From Rhodocyclaceae bacterium (GTDB lineage: Bacteria; Pseudomonadota; Gammaproteobacteria; Burkholderiales; Rhodocyclaceae), in the NCBI GenBank assembly GCA_030824275.1, contig JAVBXY010000021.1:25719-89718 (forward strand): a DNA stretch of 64,000 bases, in the 5' to 3' direction. Below, in pieces: positions 55,796 to 63,739 of this stretch. The first letter of the stretch is position 1, and every line of letters begins with the position of its first letter. Position numbers and translations under genes: made by a program. The notes under the pieces are model-generated. The model worked only from the letters and a program-made list of their open reading frames with translations. It did no database searches and was not told the origin of the DNA.

Positions 55796-56815
55796 CTATT
55801 CGGCGCCGTTTTCTACAATTCCCGGTTTGCGCAGCGGTTCCACGCTCTCACCCACCCGGGCGCGGACGTAGTGCTGAGTCATCGATGCATGCTTGTGGCC
55901 CAGCAGCTTCTGCGCGTGGCCCATTCCACCGGCGGCATTGGCCTCAGTGCCCGCCTTGGCCCGAATATCCTTGAACTGAAAGCTGACGCCAGCCGCCGCG
56001 CGCGCCTTGTCGAAGCGCCCACGGAACTGCTGTGGCGTCACGGCGCTGCCGTTGTCGTTGGCGATCAGAAAGGCCGGCGCCTTTGGATGGGCGAGCAAGC
56101 GTTCGACCAGCTCGCCGAGTTCGTCGGTCAGCGCAATGGCGATGCGCTTGCCGGTTTTGTTCTGAGTGACATGCAGGGCGCCGTCGCGGATGTCATTGCG
56201 GCCCATTTTCAGCACGTCGGCGGGCCGCTGGCCGGTCAGCAGGGCGAGGGTCAGGGCATCGGCCACCGTGCGGTGTGCAGCGCCTCTCACGGCCGTAAAT
56301 TCGTCATCAGTGACGTACCGGTCCCGGCCGGTCTCCCGGAAGCTCTTGACGCCCGCGCAGGGGTTCGCGGCGCTGGTGTAGCCCCACGCCCTGGCGTGGT
56401 TGAAAACATGGGACAGAAGGGCTTTCTCGCGGTTTGCCTGGACCTTCGCCGCCTTGCCTCGCCGGTCCATGTATTCCCGGACATCGGCCGGCGTGATTTC
56501 ATCCACCGGCATCTCGCCAAAGACGGCCAGCAGGTTGCGCATCTGGCGGGCATTGTCGGCCTGGGTGCGCCGCGCCTTCAATGGGATGACCTCGCGTTCA
56601 TACCGACGCGCCACGACGGCCAGGGAACGATCTTCCGGGGCTTCCTGCTGGCCTTCCAGCACCGCCCATTGCCTGCGGGCTTCGTTCAGGTCCGGGCCGA
56701 GGGGAATCCACTTCCTGGGCTTGCCGCCGGCATCGTAGTAGAAGCGACCGTTCTTGCAGCGCATGTGCGGCGGCAAGTGCAGATCGATGGTGCGGCGGCG
56801 TCCCATGGGCGGCAA
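55796..56815 (-). CDS. int: Tyrosine site-specific integrase
   Basis: 339 residues. An N-terminal arm-binding region (MRCKNGRFYYDAGGKPRKW), a core-binding domain with EITPADVREYMDRRG, and the catalytic domain: Arg in LLTGQRPADVLKM, Lys in QNKTGKRIAI, the second Arg in FKDIRAKAGTEAN, His in LLGHKHASMTQHYVR with the nucleophile Tyr. It inserts the element into tRNA-Lys at the att repeat, which ends 45 bp from its stop. The gene overlaps nothing; DUF4224 starts just upstream. Confidence 0.94.
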   Translation of the reverse strand: MPPMGRRRTIDLHLPPHMRCKNGRFYYDAGGKPRKWIPLGPDLNEARRQWAVLEGQQEAPEDRSLAVVARRYEREVIPLKARRTQADNARQMRNLLAVFGEMPVDEITPADVREYMDRRGKAAKVQANREKALLSHVFNHARAWGYTSAANPCAGVKSFRETGRDRYVTDDEFTAVRGAAHRTVADALTLALLTGQRPADVLKMGRNDIRDGALHVTQNKTGKRIAIALTDELGELVERLLAHPKAPAFLIANDNGSAVTPQQFRGRFDKARAAAGVSFQFKDIRAKAGTEANAAGGMGHAQKLLGHKHASMTQHYVRARVGESVEPLRKPGIVENGAE

Positions 56816-57061
56816 TCAGGCAGCGGGCAGCGCCTCGAAGTTCGGCCGGCGAGGGCGCACGGTCTGCGGCGCGGTGCTGACGCCACAGAGGCGCGATTCT
56901 GCGTAGCTGCGGGCGATGATCGGCACACCACGGGCATTAACCTCGAACTGCCAGCGCTTGGCGCTCAGCCATTCCACTTGATGCCGTTTCGATTTGCGGC
57001 CAGTGACCTGCTCGACCTCTTCCGGGGTCAGCAGCAGAGAGGGGGCGGTCAGCGCTTCCAT
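56816..57061 (-). CDS. DUF4224 domain protein
   Basis: 81 residues. The core LTPEEVEQVTGRKSKRHQVE followed by WLSAKRWQFEVNARGVPII is the DUF4224 family, small phage proteins frequently encoded beside integrases. A role in excision or regulation is supposed, without proof. It directly abuts the integrase start and overlaps the preceding small gene by 13 bp. Confidence 0.85.
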   Translation of the reverse strand: MEALTAPSLLLTPEEVEQVTGRKSKRHQVEWLSAKRWQFEVNARGVPIIARSYAESRLCGVSTAPQTVRPRRPNFEALPAA

Positions 57062-57228
57062 GACTTGCAGGTCAGGCGGCGGATATTGCGGAGTCGAAGG
57101 GCGCGGCCCTTCTTCGGCAACGGCGGCTTGCCAAAGCGGTTGCGCAGGTAGGCGCGCATGCGTAGGACGACCATGTCCACCGGGATGCGGGCTATATCGG
57201 TGTTGTCTGCAAACTGATGCGATCTCAT
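57049..57228 (-). CDS. Small basic phage protein, unknown
   Basis: 59 residues, strongly basic (RMRAYLRNRFGKPPLPKKGR). AGGAG lies nine bases before the ATG at 57228, and the end overlaps the DUF4224 gene. I know no family. The tight spacing and ribosome binding site support it as a real gene. Confidence 0.55.
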   Translation of the reverse strand: MRSHQFADNTDIARIPVDMVVLRMRAYLRNRFGKPPLPKKGRALRLRNIRRLTCKSWKR

Positions 57229-57244
57229 GATCGTTGGCTCCTGT

Positions 57245-57400
57245 TCAACGGCCCCAGCGGCGACCGTTGGTGTTGGTGAAATGGGTGTGGCGTGGATCGG
57301 TCACCGGTGGCACTGCTGCCGGCTGGGGTTTGGTTACTGGGCGCAAGTGAATAACCTGGGCCGTTGCCTTGCGGGCAGGCGTGGCGACGGGCTTTGTCAT
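57245..57400 (-). CDS. Small phage protein, unknown
   Basis: 51 residues, Pro/Thr-rich with a basic end (HFTNTNGRRWGR). The ATG at 57400 overlaps the TGA of the upstream gene and has GAGGAAA before it, so it appears translationally coupled. No family is recognised. Confidence 0.5.
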   Translation of the reverse strand: MTKPVATPARKATAQVIHLRPVTKPQPAAVPPVTDPRHTHFTNTNGRRWGR

Positions 57401-58365
57401 GCCGCTTTCCTCACCTTGGGGCGAGCACTGGCCGGCTTGTGCTCGATAACATCCGCGGTTCCAATGCTTGACAACAGGGCGGAGAGGCGGGCCTGTAGCG
57501 GCCCGATCTGATCGTGCATCTTGCGCAGTTCGGCAGTGACCCCTTGGGCAGCAAACGCTTTTCGCAGTCGGAGGTTTTCGGCTTCGGCTGCATCAAGGTG
57601 GGCTTGCAACTTATCGGCTCGAAGCGAGTGAAACGAAGCCTGTGACCAGGCTTTGGGGATGCAGGCAATTTCCTGCGGTGTGAATGCATAGGTTCTGGCC
57701 GGATCAATCAGTTTGCCGGCATCCGGCCCTGCTTCCGCAACGACCCACCCGTCCCACTCGGGGAAACGGTCTTTGAATCGGCCTCGCTCAATCGTCAGGC
57801 GCAGCAGCCAAAATGCGGAGAACGGGATAGCTTCGTTTCCAGACTCCCACGCTCGCACGGTGGCGACAGAAACGCGCAGATAGGATGCGCAATCCTCTGC
57901 TGTCATGTCCAGCGCCTTGACTAGATAGGCGAACTCTTGCCTCGTCGCGACGATGGTTCGTTCGGCATCAAGCTGCCATTGTGGGCGGCGATGTTCTGGG
58001 CGGTAGCGTGAAGGCGTGGATGCCTTTGCCTTGATTGGCGAGTAGATGGTTTCAGCAGGCCAGCGCACTACCTGTTTCGGTGCCGGCAGCAAGGGAACGG
58101 ATGGCACACCGAATACCGCCTTGCAATATTCCAGCGGCTTCACTGGAAGGCTATCCCGCGTTCTGGCGTAGTAACGCTGCGCATAGGCCTTTCGCTTGTT
58201 TCGCTTGCGCTCGACGGCCCCACTACGGGCCAGCGCCGCCAATTCGGCAAACTCCGGTGAGGCAACCCAGTCGGCCAGGCTAGAAAAATCTTTCGGGCCT
58301 CGCTTTGGTGAGGCTACGGTTTGCTCTTGGGCCGTTCCCCAATTTGTTCTCTGCGTTCCCATCAT
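57397..58365 (-). CDS. Phage XRE/DUF3653-like protein
   Basis: 322 residues. The middle part holds a helix-turn-helix-like stretch (LVKALDMTAEDCASYLRVSV, then ATVRAWESGNEAIPFSAFWL) as in phage DUF3653 proteins, and the C-terminal part is a coiled coil (KLQAHLDAAEAENLRLRKAF). The start codon overlaps the stop of the replication gene (ATGA at 58362-58365). It may regulate copy number or assist the replication protein. This is inferred from context. Confidence 0.6.
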   Translation of the reverse strand: MMGTQRTNWGTAQEQTVASPKRGPKDFSSLADWVASPEFAELAALARSGAVERKRNKRKAYAQRYYARTRDSLPVKPLEYCKAVFGVPSVPLLPAPKQVVRWPAETIYSPIKAKASTPSRYRPEHRRPQWQLDAERTIVATRQEFAYLVKALDMTAEDCASYLRVSVATVRAWESGNEAIPFSAFWLLRLTIERGRFKDRFPEWDGWVVAEAGPDAGKLIDPARTYAFTPQEIACIPKAWSQASFHSLRADKLQAHLDAAEAENLRLRKAFAAQGVTAELRKMHDQIGPLQARLSALLSSIGTADVIEHKPASARPKVRKAA

Positions 58366-60134
58366 GGCCCCCCTGGGCTGAAATGTGGCGTTCCGGCCTG
58401 ACCTGGCGGCCACCCTGACCGAGGCCCCGGAAACGGAATGACGTTATCGGCCATCGACGGCAGACCATCGCCTGAAAAGCCTTGTGTAGAGCCAACCGCA
58501 CAGTTATTGACACGAGTCCAAGGGCGGTGAGCGGCCGCCGGATCGCCAGCAAAACGCCGGCCAAATTGGCCCGGTTTCATGCGGATTTGCCATAGCTTTC
58601 GGTCCGAGGAATAGACCCGCTTCGGCTTGTCCAGGTGGAAGATGCCAACAGGCTTGACGGCGGTTTCCCAGCCGTAACGACCGGAGCGCATATCGCTGGC
58701 CGTCGCCAGTTGCAGGGCTTGCTCTGCTCGCTTGACGGTAGGGCCGCCCACGGCCCGGATCAGGCCGGCATAGTCCGCCTGGCGGGTGTCGGTCTTCTGG
58801 GCGGCGCGCCAGGCCTCGCCGATGGCTTCCGGGGCATCGGCAACAACCGCCTCACGGATGCGGCGCATTTCGCGCCACAGACCCACAGGCGGGCCACCGA
58901 TGAACTGAAACTGACGGATGCCATGCAGGTGCGCCCAGGCGGTTACGCGGTCGATGGACTCGGCAGCAGGAATGCCGTTTTCGTCCAGATCGATACCGCT
59001 GCCGTCGATGTTCTTGCCGATATATTTGGCGACGTATTTGACCGCGCTGCCTTTCAGTGGGTCGATGTTCTCGAATTTGACGCGGTACTTTTCGGCGCCC
59101 GGTTCGTCGGGCGAGTCAGCTAGGGCGTAGCGGTGAATGATGCCTTTCACTTCCGCCAGGTGCAGAGGCTGTACGAAGAGCAGAATATGCCAATGAGGTG
59201 CCCCATCGTGATGGGGTTCAGCGATGCGCAAGCCATACACTTCACGGCAGCGATTCTTGAAGCTGGAGCGGACATTTCCCCACAGCCTGACGAGATAGTC
59301 TTGGGCCTGCTTTGGCGTAGTGCTGTCATAGGCAGGATTCGGCGCGCCATCGGCATAGCGGCGCGCATGCATGCGGCTGGGACAGGTGAGGGTCACAAAC
59401 AGGCCGACATGGCCGCGCTCCCGAGATGCTTCCTCGTAGCCTTTGACGCGAGTCATCATCTCGCCCCGGCGCAGGGTCGGATTGGACAAGCTGTGCTCTG
59501 CCAGTTTGGCGAGCGTGAGGATTTCCCCGTCCTCGCTGATAGCCTCTGTGCCTTCCAGAATCTGAGCGTTCCGGCGCGATTTGTGGCGCTCGGCCTCGAA
59601 GGATTCTTGGCTGACGTAGATATCCCGCTTGGCATGGACACGGCCCAGAGCGATGGCGATGGCTTCGCGCTCTCGGCCCTGAATTCGGCGCAACTTGCGC
59701 CGCCACCACAAGGGATCGGTCATGCGGGCAACGGCACCTTCGTTTTCGATGTTCTCGCCAGGCGGTTCGATACGCCACTCATTGCAGAGCTTGTCCAGTT
59801 CGCGACGGGCTGCTTGCAGGCCCAAGGGCGCCCACCTGGCGGCGCGTTCGGTAGCCTGCTTTGCTCGTGCCTCGGCGATACTCAGGATGTCGGCATCCGT
59901 GGCATTGGGCGCAATCTTGCACTCGCCCACCATGCCCGCCATGTCCATCAGCCATTGATTGGCAAGGATGGTGTTTTTCGCGGCACTGATCTGGCCGTGA
60001 CGGACAAGGGCTTCCCGCTTCCAGCGCTCGGGCCATGTGGATGTGGTGCCGTTGATCCAATCCTGCTGACGAAGGGCAAAGGGATCGCCGCCATTGCGGG
60101 CGATCATTGCGACCACGGAATAGCGGGAACCCAT
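58362..60134 (-). CDS. Replication endonuclease, phage GpA family (rolling circle)
   Basis: 590 residues, related to the P2 gene A protein. The HUH metal motif is in AEPHHDGAPHWHILLFV, preceded by GLFVTLTCPSRMHARRY, and the nicking tyrosines are in VKYVAKYIGKNIDG (Y-x3-Y). It should nick one strand at the element origin and start rolling-circle replication after excision. It overlaps the next gene (ATGA) and lies directly after a small gene. The nicking origin was not located. Confidence 0.92.
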   Translation of the reverse strand: MGSRYSVVAMIARNGGDPFALRQQDWINGTTSTWPERWKREALVRHGQISAAKNTILANQWLMDMAGMVGECKIAPNATDADILSIAEARAKQATERAARWAPLGLQAARRELDKLCNEWRIEPPGENIENEGAVARMTDPLWWRRKLRRIQGREREAIAIALGRVHAKRDIYVSQESFEAERHKSRRNAQILEGTEAISEDGEILTLAKLAEHSLSNPTLRRGEMMTRVKGYEEASRERGHVGLFVTLTCPSRMHARRYADGAPNPAYDSTTPKQAQDYLVRLWGNVRSSFKNRCREVYGLRIAEPHHDGAPHWHILLFVQPLHLAEVKGIIHRYALADSPDEPGAEKYRVKFENIDPLKGSAVKYVAKYIGKNIDGSGIDLDENGIPAAESIDRVTAWAHLHGIRQFQFIGGPPVGLWREMRRIREAVVADAPEAIGEAWRAAQKTDTRQADYAGLIRAVGGPTVKRAEQALQLATASDMRSGRYGWETAVKPVGIFHLDKPKRVYSSDRKLWQIRMKPGQFGRRFAGDPAAAHRPWTRVNNCAVGSTQGFSGDGLPSMADNVIPFPGPRSGWPPGQAGTPHFSPGGP

Positions 60135-60135
60135 G

Positions 60136-60366
60136 TCAGGCGGTTTCCACGGGCTGCATGACCAGCCAGGGGCGGCCGGGGCCGATCAGTTGGCGACCAT
60201 GCAGGATCGCGGCCGGCTCGGAATCGTGCAGAGCGGCCGCTGGCCGGCTTTGCGTCATGGGGTGAGATGCCGGAATGGGCGCCGCCCATTCGTCTCTCAG
60301 CGGGTCATAGACGCGATAGCGTGGGGCGGATAATCCCGCCGCCCCTTCGGGGTGCTGGAAAGCCAC
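60136..60366 (-). CDS. Small phage protein, unknown
   Basis: 76 residues without recognisable domain; it includes YRVYDPLRDEWAAPIPASHP and ends LVMQPVETA. It ends 1 bp before the replication gene start, consistent with an operon. No clear ribosome binding site distinguishes the start. Confidence 0.5.
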   Translation of the reverse strand: MAFQHPEGAAGLSAPRYRVYDPLRDEWAAPIPASHPMTQSRPAAALHDSEPAAILHGRQLIGPGRPWLVMQPVETA

Positions 60367-60377
60367 GCGGCCCTCGG

Positions 60378-60521
60378 TTAGCGACTAGAGGGCTGCTGCG
60401 CAGGCTTGTTCTTGGCCGCCAGAAAGAGCGATAGGCCAACCAGGACCGCCACCACGAAGGTGGCGGTGCCGGCGGCCTTGTTGCCAATCGGGAAGGCGGC
60501 AGCAGGCAGAGGGACGTTCAT
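60378..60521 (-). CDS. Small single-pass membrane protein of the element
   Basis: 47 residues with one membrane helix (ATFVVAVLVGLSLFLAA) and a short basic end. Its ATG overlaps the stop of the XRE gene upstream (ATGA). It could be a holin-like or phage-conversion product, but nothing specific supports this. Confidence 0.55.
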   Translation of the reverse strand: MNVPLPAAAFPIGNKAAGTATFVVAVLVGLSLFLAAKNKPAQQPSSR

Positions 60522-61198
60522 GCTACGGCCTCCCCTTCAACCTCGACAGCTTCCTTTTCCTTGGTGGCACCGACGAGACCGGCAGCCTCGAAGGTATCGC
60601 GGGCGCTGCCAATGATTGCCGCCAGAACGGTGTCGCCGAGGATGTTTTCGGTTGCTGCCGACAGGCCAATTTCCGGCCAGCCACCCAGGACTCGAACCAT
60701 CAGGTAATTGCAGGACAGCAGCGAGAAGGCATCGCGGAAGGCTTGTCGCACCTCTTCGGTGTAATCGCCATCACTGAAAAAGCCTTCCTCGCGCTCGGCC
60801 ACCATCGTCAGTAGGTCTGCAACTTTCCGATCATTCGCCCGAATGGTCGCAAGAACAGATGCCAGGGTTTCATCTGTCACGGCGTCATCCACGGGAAAGT
60901 GGAAACGCTTGGCTTTGACGGCCTCGATAGCGGGCTGCGGACTGACCGCCTCCGCAGCCAAGGAATCGTCGCCAAAGGTTAGCTCGACTTCCTCTCCAGC
61001 TTCACGGGCCTCAGCAAGCTTGGCTTCGTAGAAGGTGCGGAGCTTGCGAAGTTGCGTCGCGGTGAATCGCTGAGGAATCCCGTTTTCGTAATCGCTGATG
61101 TAAGGACGCTTGAAGCCTGTTTCCGCAGCAACATCGGCCTGGGAAAGCCCCAATTCCCGGCGCGCTTGGCGGGATTGGTCAGGGGTAATGGTAATCAT
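60518..61198 (-). CDS. XRE-family phage regulator
   Basis: 226 residues. The N-terminal helix-turn-helix is QARRELGLSQADVAAETGFK followed by RPYISDYENG (about 10-45); the rest is a helical domain with no known match (DGDYTEEVRQAFRDAFSLLS). It is first in the leftward replication operon, and the promoter region upstream holds palindromes. It may be the activator or copy-control protein of the element. Confidence 0.75.
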   Translation of the reverse strand: MITITPDQSRQARRELGLSQADVAAETGFKRPYISDYENGIPQRFTATQLRKLRTFYEAKLAEAREAGEEVELTFGDDSLAAEAVSPQPAIEAVKAKRFHFPVDDAVTDETLASVLATIRANDRKVADLLTMVAEREEGFFSDGDYTEEVRQAFRDAFSLLSCNYLMVRVLGGWPEIGLSAATENILGDTVLAAIIGSARDTFEAAGLVGATKEKEAVEVEGEAVA

Positions 61199-61210
61199 AG
61201 AGACTCCTAA

Positions 61211-61291
61211 TCAAAGTGAAGTTATGCTGCACTTTGAATATTGAACCCCTATTTCAGTCCTGTCAAATAATTTTGCAGCAATGCTGCAAAA
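61211..61291. promoter_or_regulatory. Operator palindromes of the element
   Basis: Two inverted repeats in the 100-bp gap between the two XRE genes: TCAAAGTG (61211-61218) with CACTTTGA (61230-61237), and a perfect TTTTGCAGCA-A-TGCTGCAAAA (61271-61291). Both contain TGCTGCA nearby. They are likely binding sites for one or both regulators. Confidence 0.65.
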
Positions 61292-61298
61292 TGATTAT

Positions 61299-61733
61299 CT
61301 ACCGCTTCTGCGGCACCCTCGCCTGAATTATCTTGTCCTGCTTAACAACATCGATCACGCCCCGCCGACGCCGAGGATAGGTAAGCGCTTGCCGCTCATC
61401 TATCAACCGGCGAAGGAGATCAAAACCCTCGGCAAAAGTGATGTCCATAGGGTTCTCAAACCCAAAGAGGAGCCAGTCCGCAGATACATCCAAGGCATCG
61501 CAAAGAATGCGCATCTCCCGCGCCCCTGGTAGAACTTTCCCCTGCTCGTACCTCAACAGCGTCGTCGCAGTAATACCCTGCCTCTCTCCATCGCAGTCCT
61601 TACATAATCGACTCAAGGCCTCTATCGACAAATCGTAGGCCTGACGCAATCTAGCCTCTTTGATTCGACTACCTATCCCGCCTTCTGGCGGCTGGAATGC
61701 AGTCGGATTCAGTGAATTGGAATTGTCGGTCAT
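61299..61733 (-). CDS. XRE-family repressor-like protein
   Basis: 144 residues. A helix-turn-helix domain (IGSRIKEARLRQAYDLSIEA, then TATTLLRYEQGKVLPGAREM) and a short C-terminal domain with the ADWLLFGFENP segment common in CI-like phage regulators. It lacks a LexA-type self-cleavage domain, so de-repression would need another signal. It lies upstream of the operators and reads in the same direction as the operon. Confidence 0.75.
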   Translation of the reverse strand: MTDNSNSLNPTAFQPPEGGIGSRIKEARLRQAYDLSIEALSRLCKDCDGERQGITATTLLRYEQGKVLPGAREMRILCDALDVSADWLLFGFENPMDITFAEGFDLLRRLIDERQALTYPRRRRGVIDVVKQDKIIQARVPQKR

Positions 61734-61988
61734 GGTGTTAGCAGATATTTTCAGCAGTCAAGAAACCCCGGAAACCCGCTGCTAGCAATGGTTTGACAGC
61801 CGAAACGGTGAAACCGTCAAGGGGGATGGGTGACAGTGCTGGATCATATCCCGCCAGCCATCCGGGTGTCCAACCGCGCGCGCATTACCCCGCCATAACC
61901 CGCGCGGGTTTCAACCCGCGTTACCCACCGCCACCCCGCCGCCAGCCTCATAGGGGCGCGACAGGGTGCCCGTGGATAACGCTCTGGC
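61734..61988. other. GC-rich non-coding stretch in the element
   Basis: 255 bp without gene. It contains AACCCGCGCGGGTT (perfect palindrome) followed by AACCCGCG, and further small inverted repeats around 61780-61830. It could hold the rolling-circle origin or the repressor promoter; I see no decisive motif. Confidence 0.3.
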
Positions 61989-62306
61989 TTAGCTGGGCCG
62001 CTTGGCGGTTTTTATCCGGTTGAAGTATTCCGCGCGCTGGTGCAACACCCGGAGGATGAATACTTCCCGCGCCTTGCTCAGATAGATCAGCGTATAGGGG
62101 AACCTGGTCATCACGCATTCCCGCGTACCGGCCCGGATGCCGGGACGAAACTTGAGGTCAAGAGCGGCGATCTTTTCAGCCTGGGTCAGGATGGCATCGA
62201 CGGCCTGGCCGGCAAGCTTCTCGCCAGCTTCTTCCAGGTAATAGCTTTCAATGGCCTCGATGTCGCGGCGGGCCTTTGCGGCAAACTCAAGCCGCTTTCT
62301 TGGCAC
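61989..62306 (-). CDS. ParE/RelE-type toxin
   Basis: 105 residues from a GTG at 62306. The sequence RLEFAAKARRDIEAIESYYL, then RECVMTRFPYTLIYLSKARE and VLRVLHQRAEYF, is the RelE/ParE plasmid-stabilisation fold; it resembles ParE, whose members poison DNA gyrase. It overlaps the antitoxin gene by 20 bp, typical of such pairs. An upstream in-frame ATG (62393) would lie inside the antitoxin and is unlikely. Confidence 0.88.
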   Translation of the reverse strand: MPRKRLEFAAKARRDIEAIESYYLEEAGEKLAGQAVDAILTQAEKIAALDLKFRPGIRAGTRECVMTRFPYTLIYLSKAREVFILRVLHQRAEYFNRIKTAKRPS

Positions 62307-62541
62307 GGCGGGCGGTTCGGCGTTTGTCGAAGTGCGCCCGGACATCCTCGGCGGAATGGGTTCGACCGGCCTCGATGTCGACCAAGCCTTCATTGACGGA
62401 CTTCACCGCGTATTCGCAGTAATCCAGTCCGTCCCGAATGACGTAACGCAGCATGGCTTCGGGACTGCGGCCCGCAGTCTGGGCAAGCTTCTCGACGCGA
62501 CGCGTCAGGTGCGCGGACAGCGCAAGGGGTGCAGCAGCCAT
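62287..62541 (-). CDS. Ribbon-helix-helix antitoxin partner of ParE-type toxin
   Basis: 84 residues. The N-terminal half (LALSAHLTRRVEKLAQTAGR, then SPEAMLRYVIRDGLDY) has the ribbon-helix-helix pattern of ParD/CopG-type antitoxins; the basic C-terminal part would bind the toxin. I use the ATG at 62541, which follows GGAG. It starts the leftward toxin-antitoxin unit. Confidence 0.85.
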   Translation of the reverse strand: MAAAPLALSAHLTRRVEKLAQTAGRSPEAMLRYVIRDGLDYCEYAVKSVNEGLVDIEAGRTHSAEDVRAHFDKRRTARRAKKAA

Positions 62542-62713
62542 GGTGTTCTCCCGTTCCGGTAATACTCGCAGAATGATAGCTGGGGATGCGAGCCAGGGCA
62601 AACCGGCGGGCGTGGATAACGCTCGCCCGCCTTCCTATCGATCCACCGGGGAGATTGACGGACAAGCTTGAAAGCCGGATGATTCGCACCTATCAAAATG
62701 ATAGATTGATCGA

Positions 62714-63019
62714 ATGTCCCTGAAGTGGTCCAAGCAGCAGCACCAGCGGTTTATCCGCGAGACGGCGAAGGACTGCGCACGGGTGGTATTCACCGCCCAT
62801 GCCGAACAGCGGATGCGACTGCGAGGAATTTCCCATGCAATGGTGCTGGAGGTGCTACGCAAGGGTCTGTTGCGACGGTCACCCGAGCCGAACTTGAGGC
62901 ACGGGACGATGGAATGCCGGATGGAGTACTACATCGCGGGCAGGAATCTGGGGGTGGTTTCGGCGGTTGCGGAGGCCGACCCCGATCTGGTGGTCATCAC
63001 GGCCATGGAAATTGATTGA
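62714..63019 (+). CDS. DUF4258 domain toxin-like protein
   Basis: 101 residues. VVFTAHAEQRMRLRGISHAM and GRNLGVVSAVAEADPDLVVI are typical of DUF4258, a RelE-like fold found as putative toxin beside XRE proteins. It is followed after 13 bp by an XRE-type gene, in toxin-first order as in HigBA and MqsRA systems. It is divergent from the ParE-type module with 172 bp between. Confidence 0.8.
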   Translation: MSLKWSKQQHQRFIRETAKDCARVVFTAHAEQRMRLRGISHAMVLEVLRKGLLRRSPEPNLRHGTMECRMEYYIAGRNLGVVSAVAEADPDLVVITAMEID

Positions 63020-63032
63020 ACGGGGGGATGTG

Positions 63033-63488
63033 ATGCTGCGCTATGACGATGGTGGTTTGAAGAATGTGTGGCTGATGAACGGCTACGAGATCAAGGAAAC
63101 GGCCTATGGCAAAGGCACGGCCTACAAGGACGTGGAGGGCCTGACGCGCGCTATCTGCCTGGCACTGACGAAGAAGCACGGCAAGCTGACTGGCGTGGAG
63201 TTCCGCTACCTGCGCCAGTCGGGCCTGATGATGTCCCAGGCCGCCCTGGCGAAACTGATGGGAGTGGATGTGCAGTCCATCGCCCGCTGGGAGAAAACCG
63301 GCCAGGTGCCGAAGTACGCAAACAAGCTGGTGCGCGTGGTGTATTGCGCCCACGCAGAGGGCAACCTGGCGATCAAGCGCGTGGTGGAGCGGATCAATGA
63401 CGTGGATCGGCTGCTGAATCAAAAGATCGTGCTGGAGTCGTCGGCCGCAGGCTGGACGCCTCGCATCGAGGACGTGGAACACGCCTGA
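63033..63488 (+). CDS. XRE-family antitoxin-like regulator
   Basis: 151 residues. The N-terminal half starts MLRYDDGGLKNVWLMNGYEI and matches the usual companion of DUF4258 proteins; the C-terminal half has a helix-turn-helix (MSQAALAKLMGVDVQSIARW, then EKTGQVPKYAN). It probably neutralises the upstream protein and represses the pair. GGGGGA lies before the ATG. Right-most gene of the element. Confidence 0.8.
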   Translation: MLRYDDGGLKNVWLMNGYEIKETAYGKGTAYKDVEGLTRAICLALTKKHGKLTGVEFRYLRQSGLMMSQAALAKLMGVDVQSIARWEKTGQVPKYANKLVRVVYCAHAEGNLAIKRVVERINDVDRLLNQKIVLESSAAGWTPRIEDVEHA

Positions 63489-63609
63489 AAAGGCTTCTAC
63501 AATTTCAAACACCCCCTTGGAACGATGCGGGTTTCGGGGCACCTTGGATGGGATTTTTGTAGAACCGGGCCAGCCGTAAGGGCTTGATACAGCAGAAAAC
63601 CGCCTTGGC

Positions 63610-63656
63610 CTCTTAATCCGTAGGTCGAAAGTTCGAATCTTTCACAACCCACCAGT
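63610..63656 (+). repeat. attR: 47-bp direct repeat
   Basis: Identical to 55705-55751, the 3' part of tRNA-Lys(CTT). It marks the right end of the integrative element. There is no complete tRNA here. Confidence 0.95.
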
Positions 63657-63662
63657 TTTTCC

Positions 63663-63697
63663 AAGGGCTTAGCCGCAAGGCTAGGCCCTTATCTTTT
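63663..63697 (+). terminator. Original tRNA-Lys terminator, displaced
   Basis: AAGGGCTTAGCC (63663-63674), GCAA loop, GGCTAGGCCCTT (63679-63690) with one mismatch, then ATCTTTT. Before integration it must have stood just after tRNA-Lys(CTT). Confidence 0.65.
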
Positions 63698-63739
63698 GAT
63701 GCCGTAGAAAACTTAGGGAATTCACGACACTCCCGCCAA

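Larger units (their letters stand above)
55752..63609. mobile_element. Integrative satellite-like element in tRNA-Lys
   Basis: About 7.9 kb between the 47-bp att repeats. Contents in order: tyrosine integrase, DUF4224 protein, two tiny proteins, an XRE/DUF3653-type protein, GpA-like rolling-circle replication protein, two small proteins, XRE regulator, repressor with operators, ParE-type toxin pair, DUF4258 toxin with XRE partner. All but the last two genes read leftward. No terminase, capsid, tail or conjugation genes are seen. It looks like a phage satellite or defective P2-type relative that can excise and replicate with outside help. Confidence 0.85.

Noticed and set aside
55544..61805. 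GGTTTGACAGCCGAAA occurs at 55544-55559 (tRNA-Lys promoter) and at 61790-61805 in the element
   Set aside because: A 16-base identity is curious, but the second copy lacks a -10 box and does not fall at an att boundary; it may be chance.
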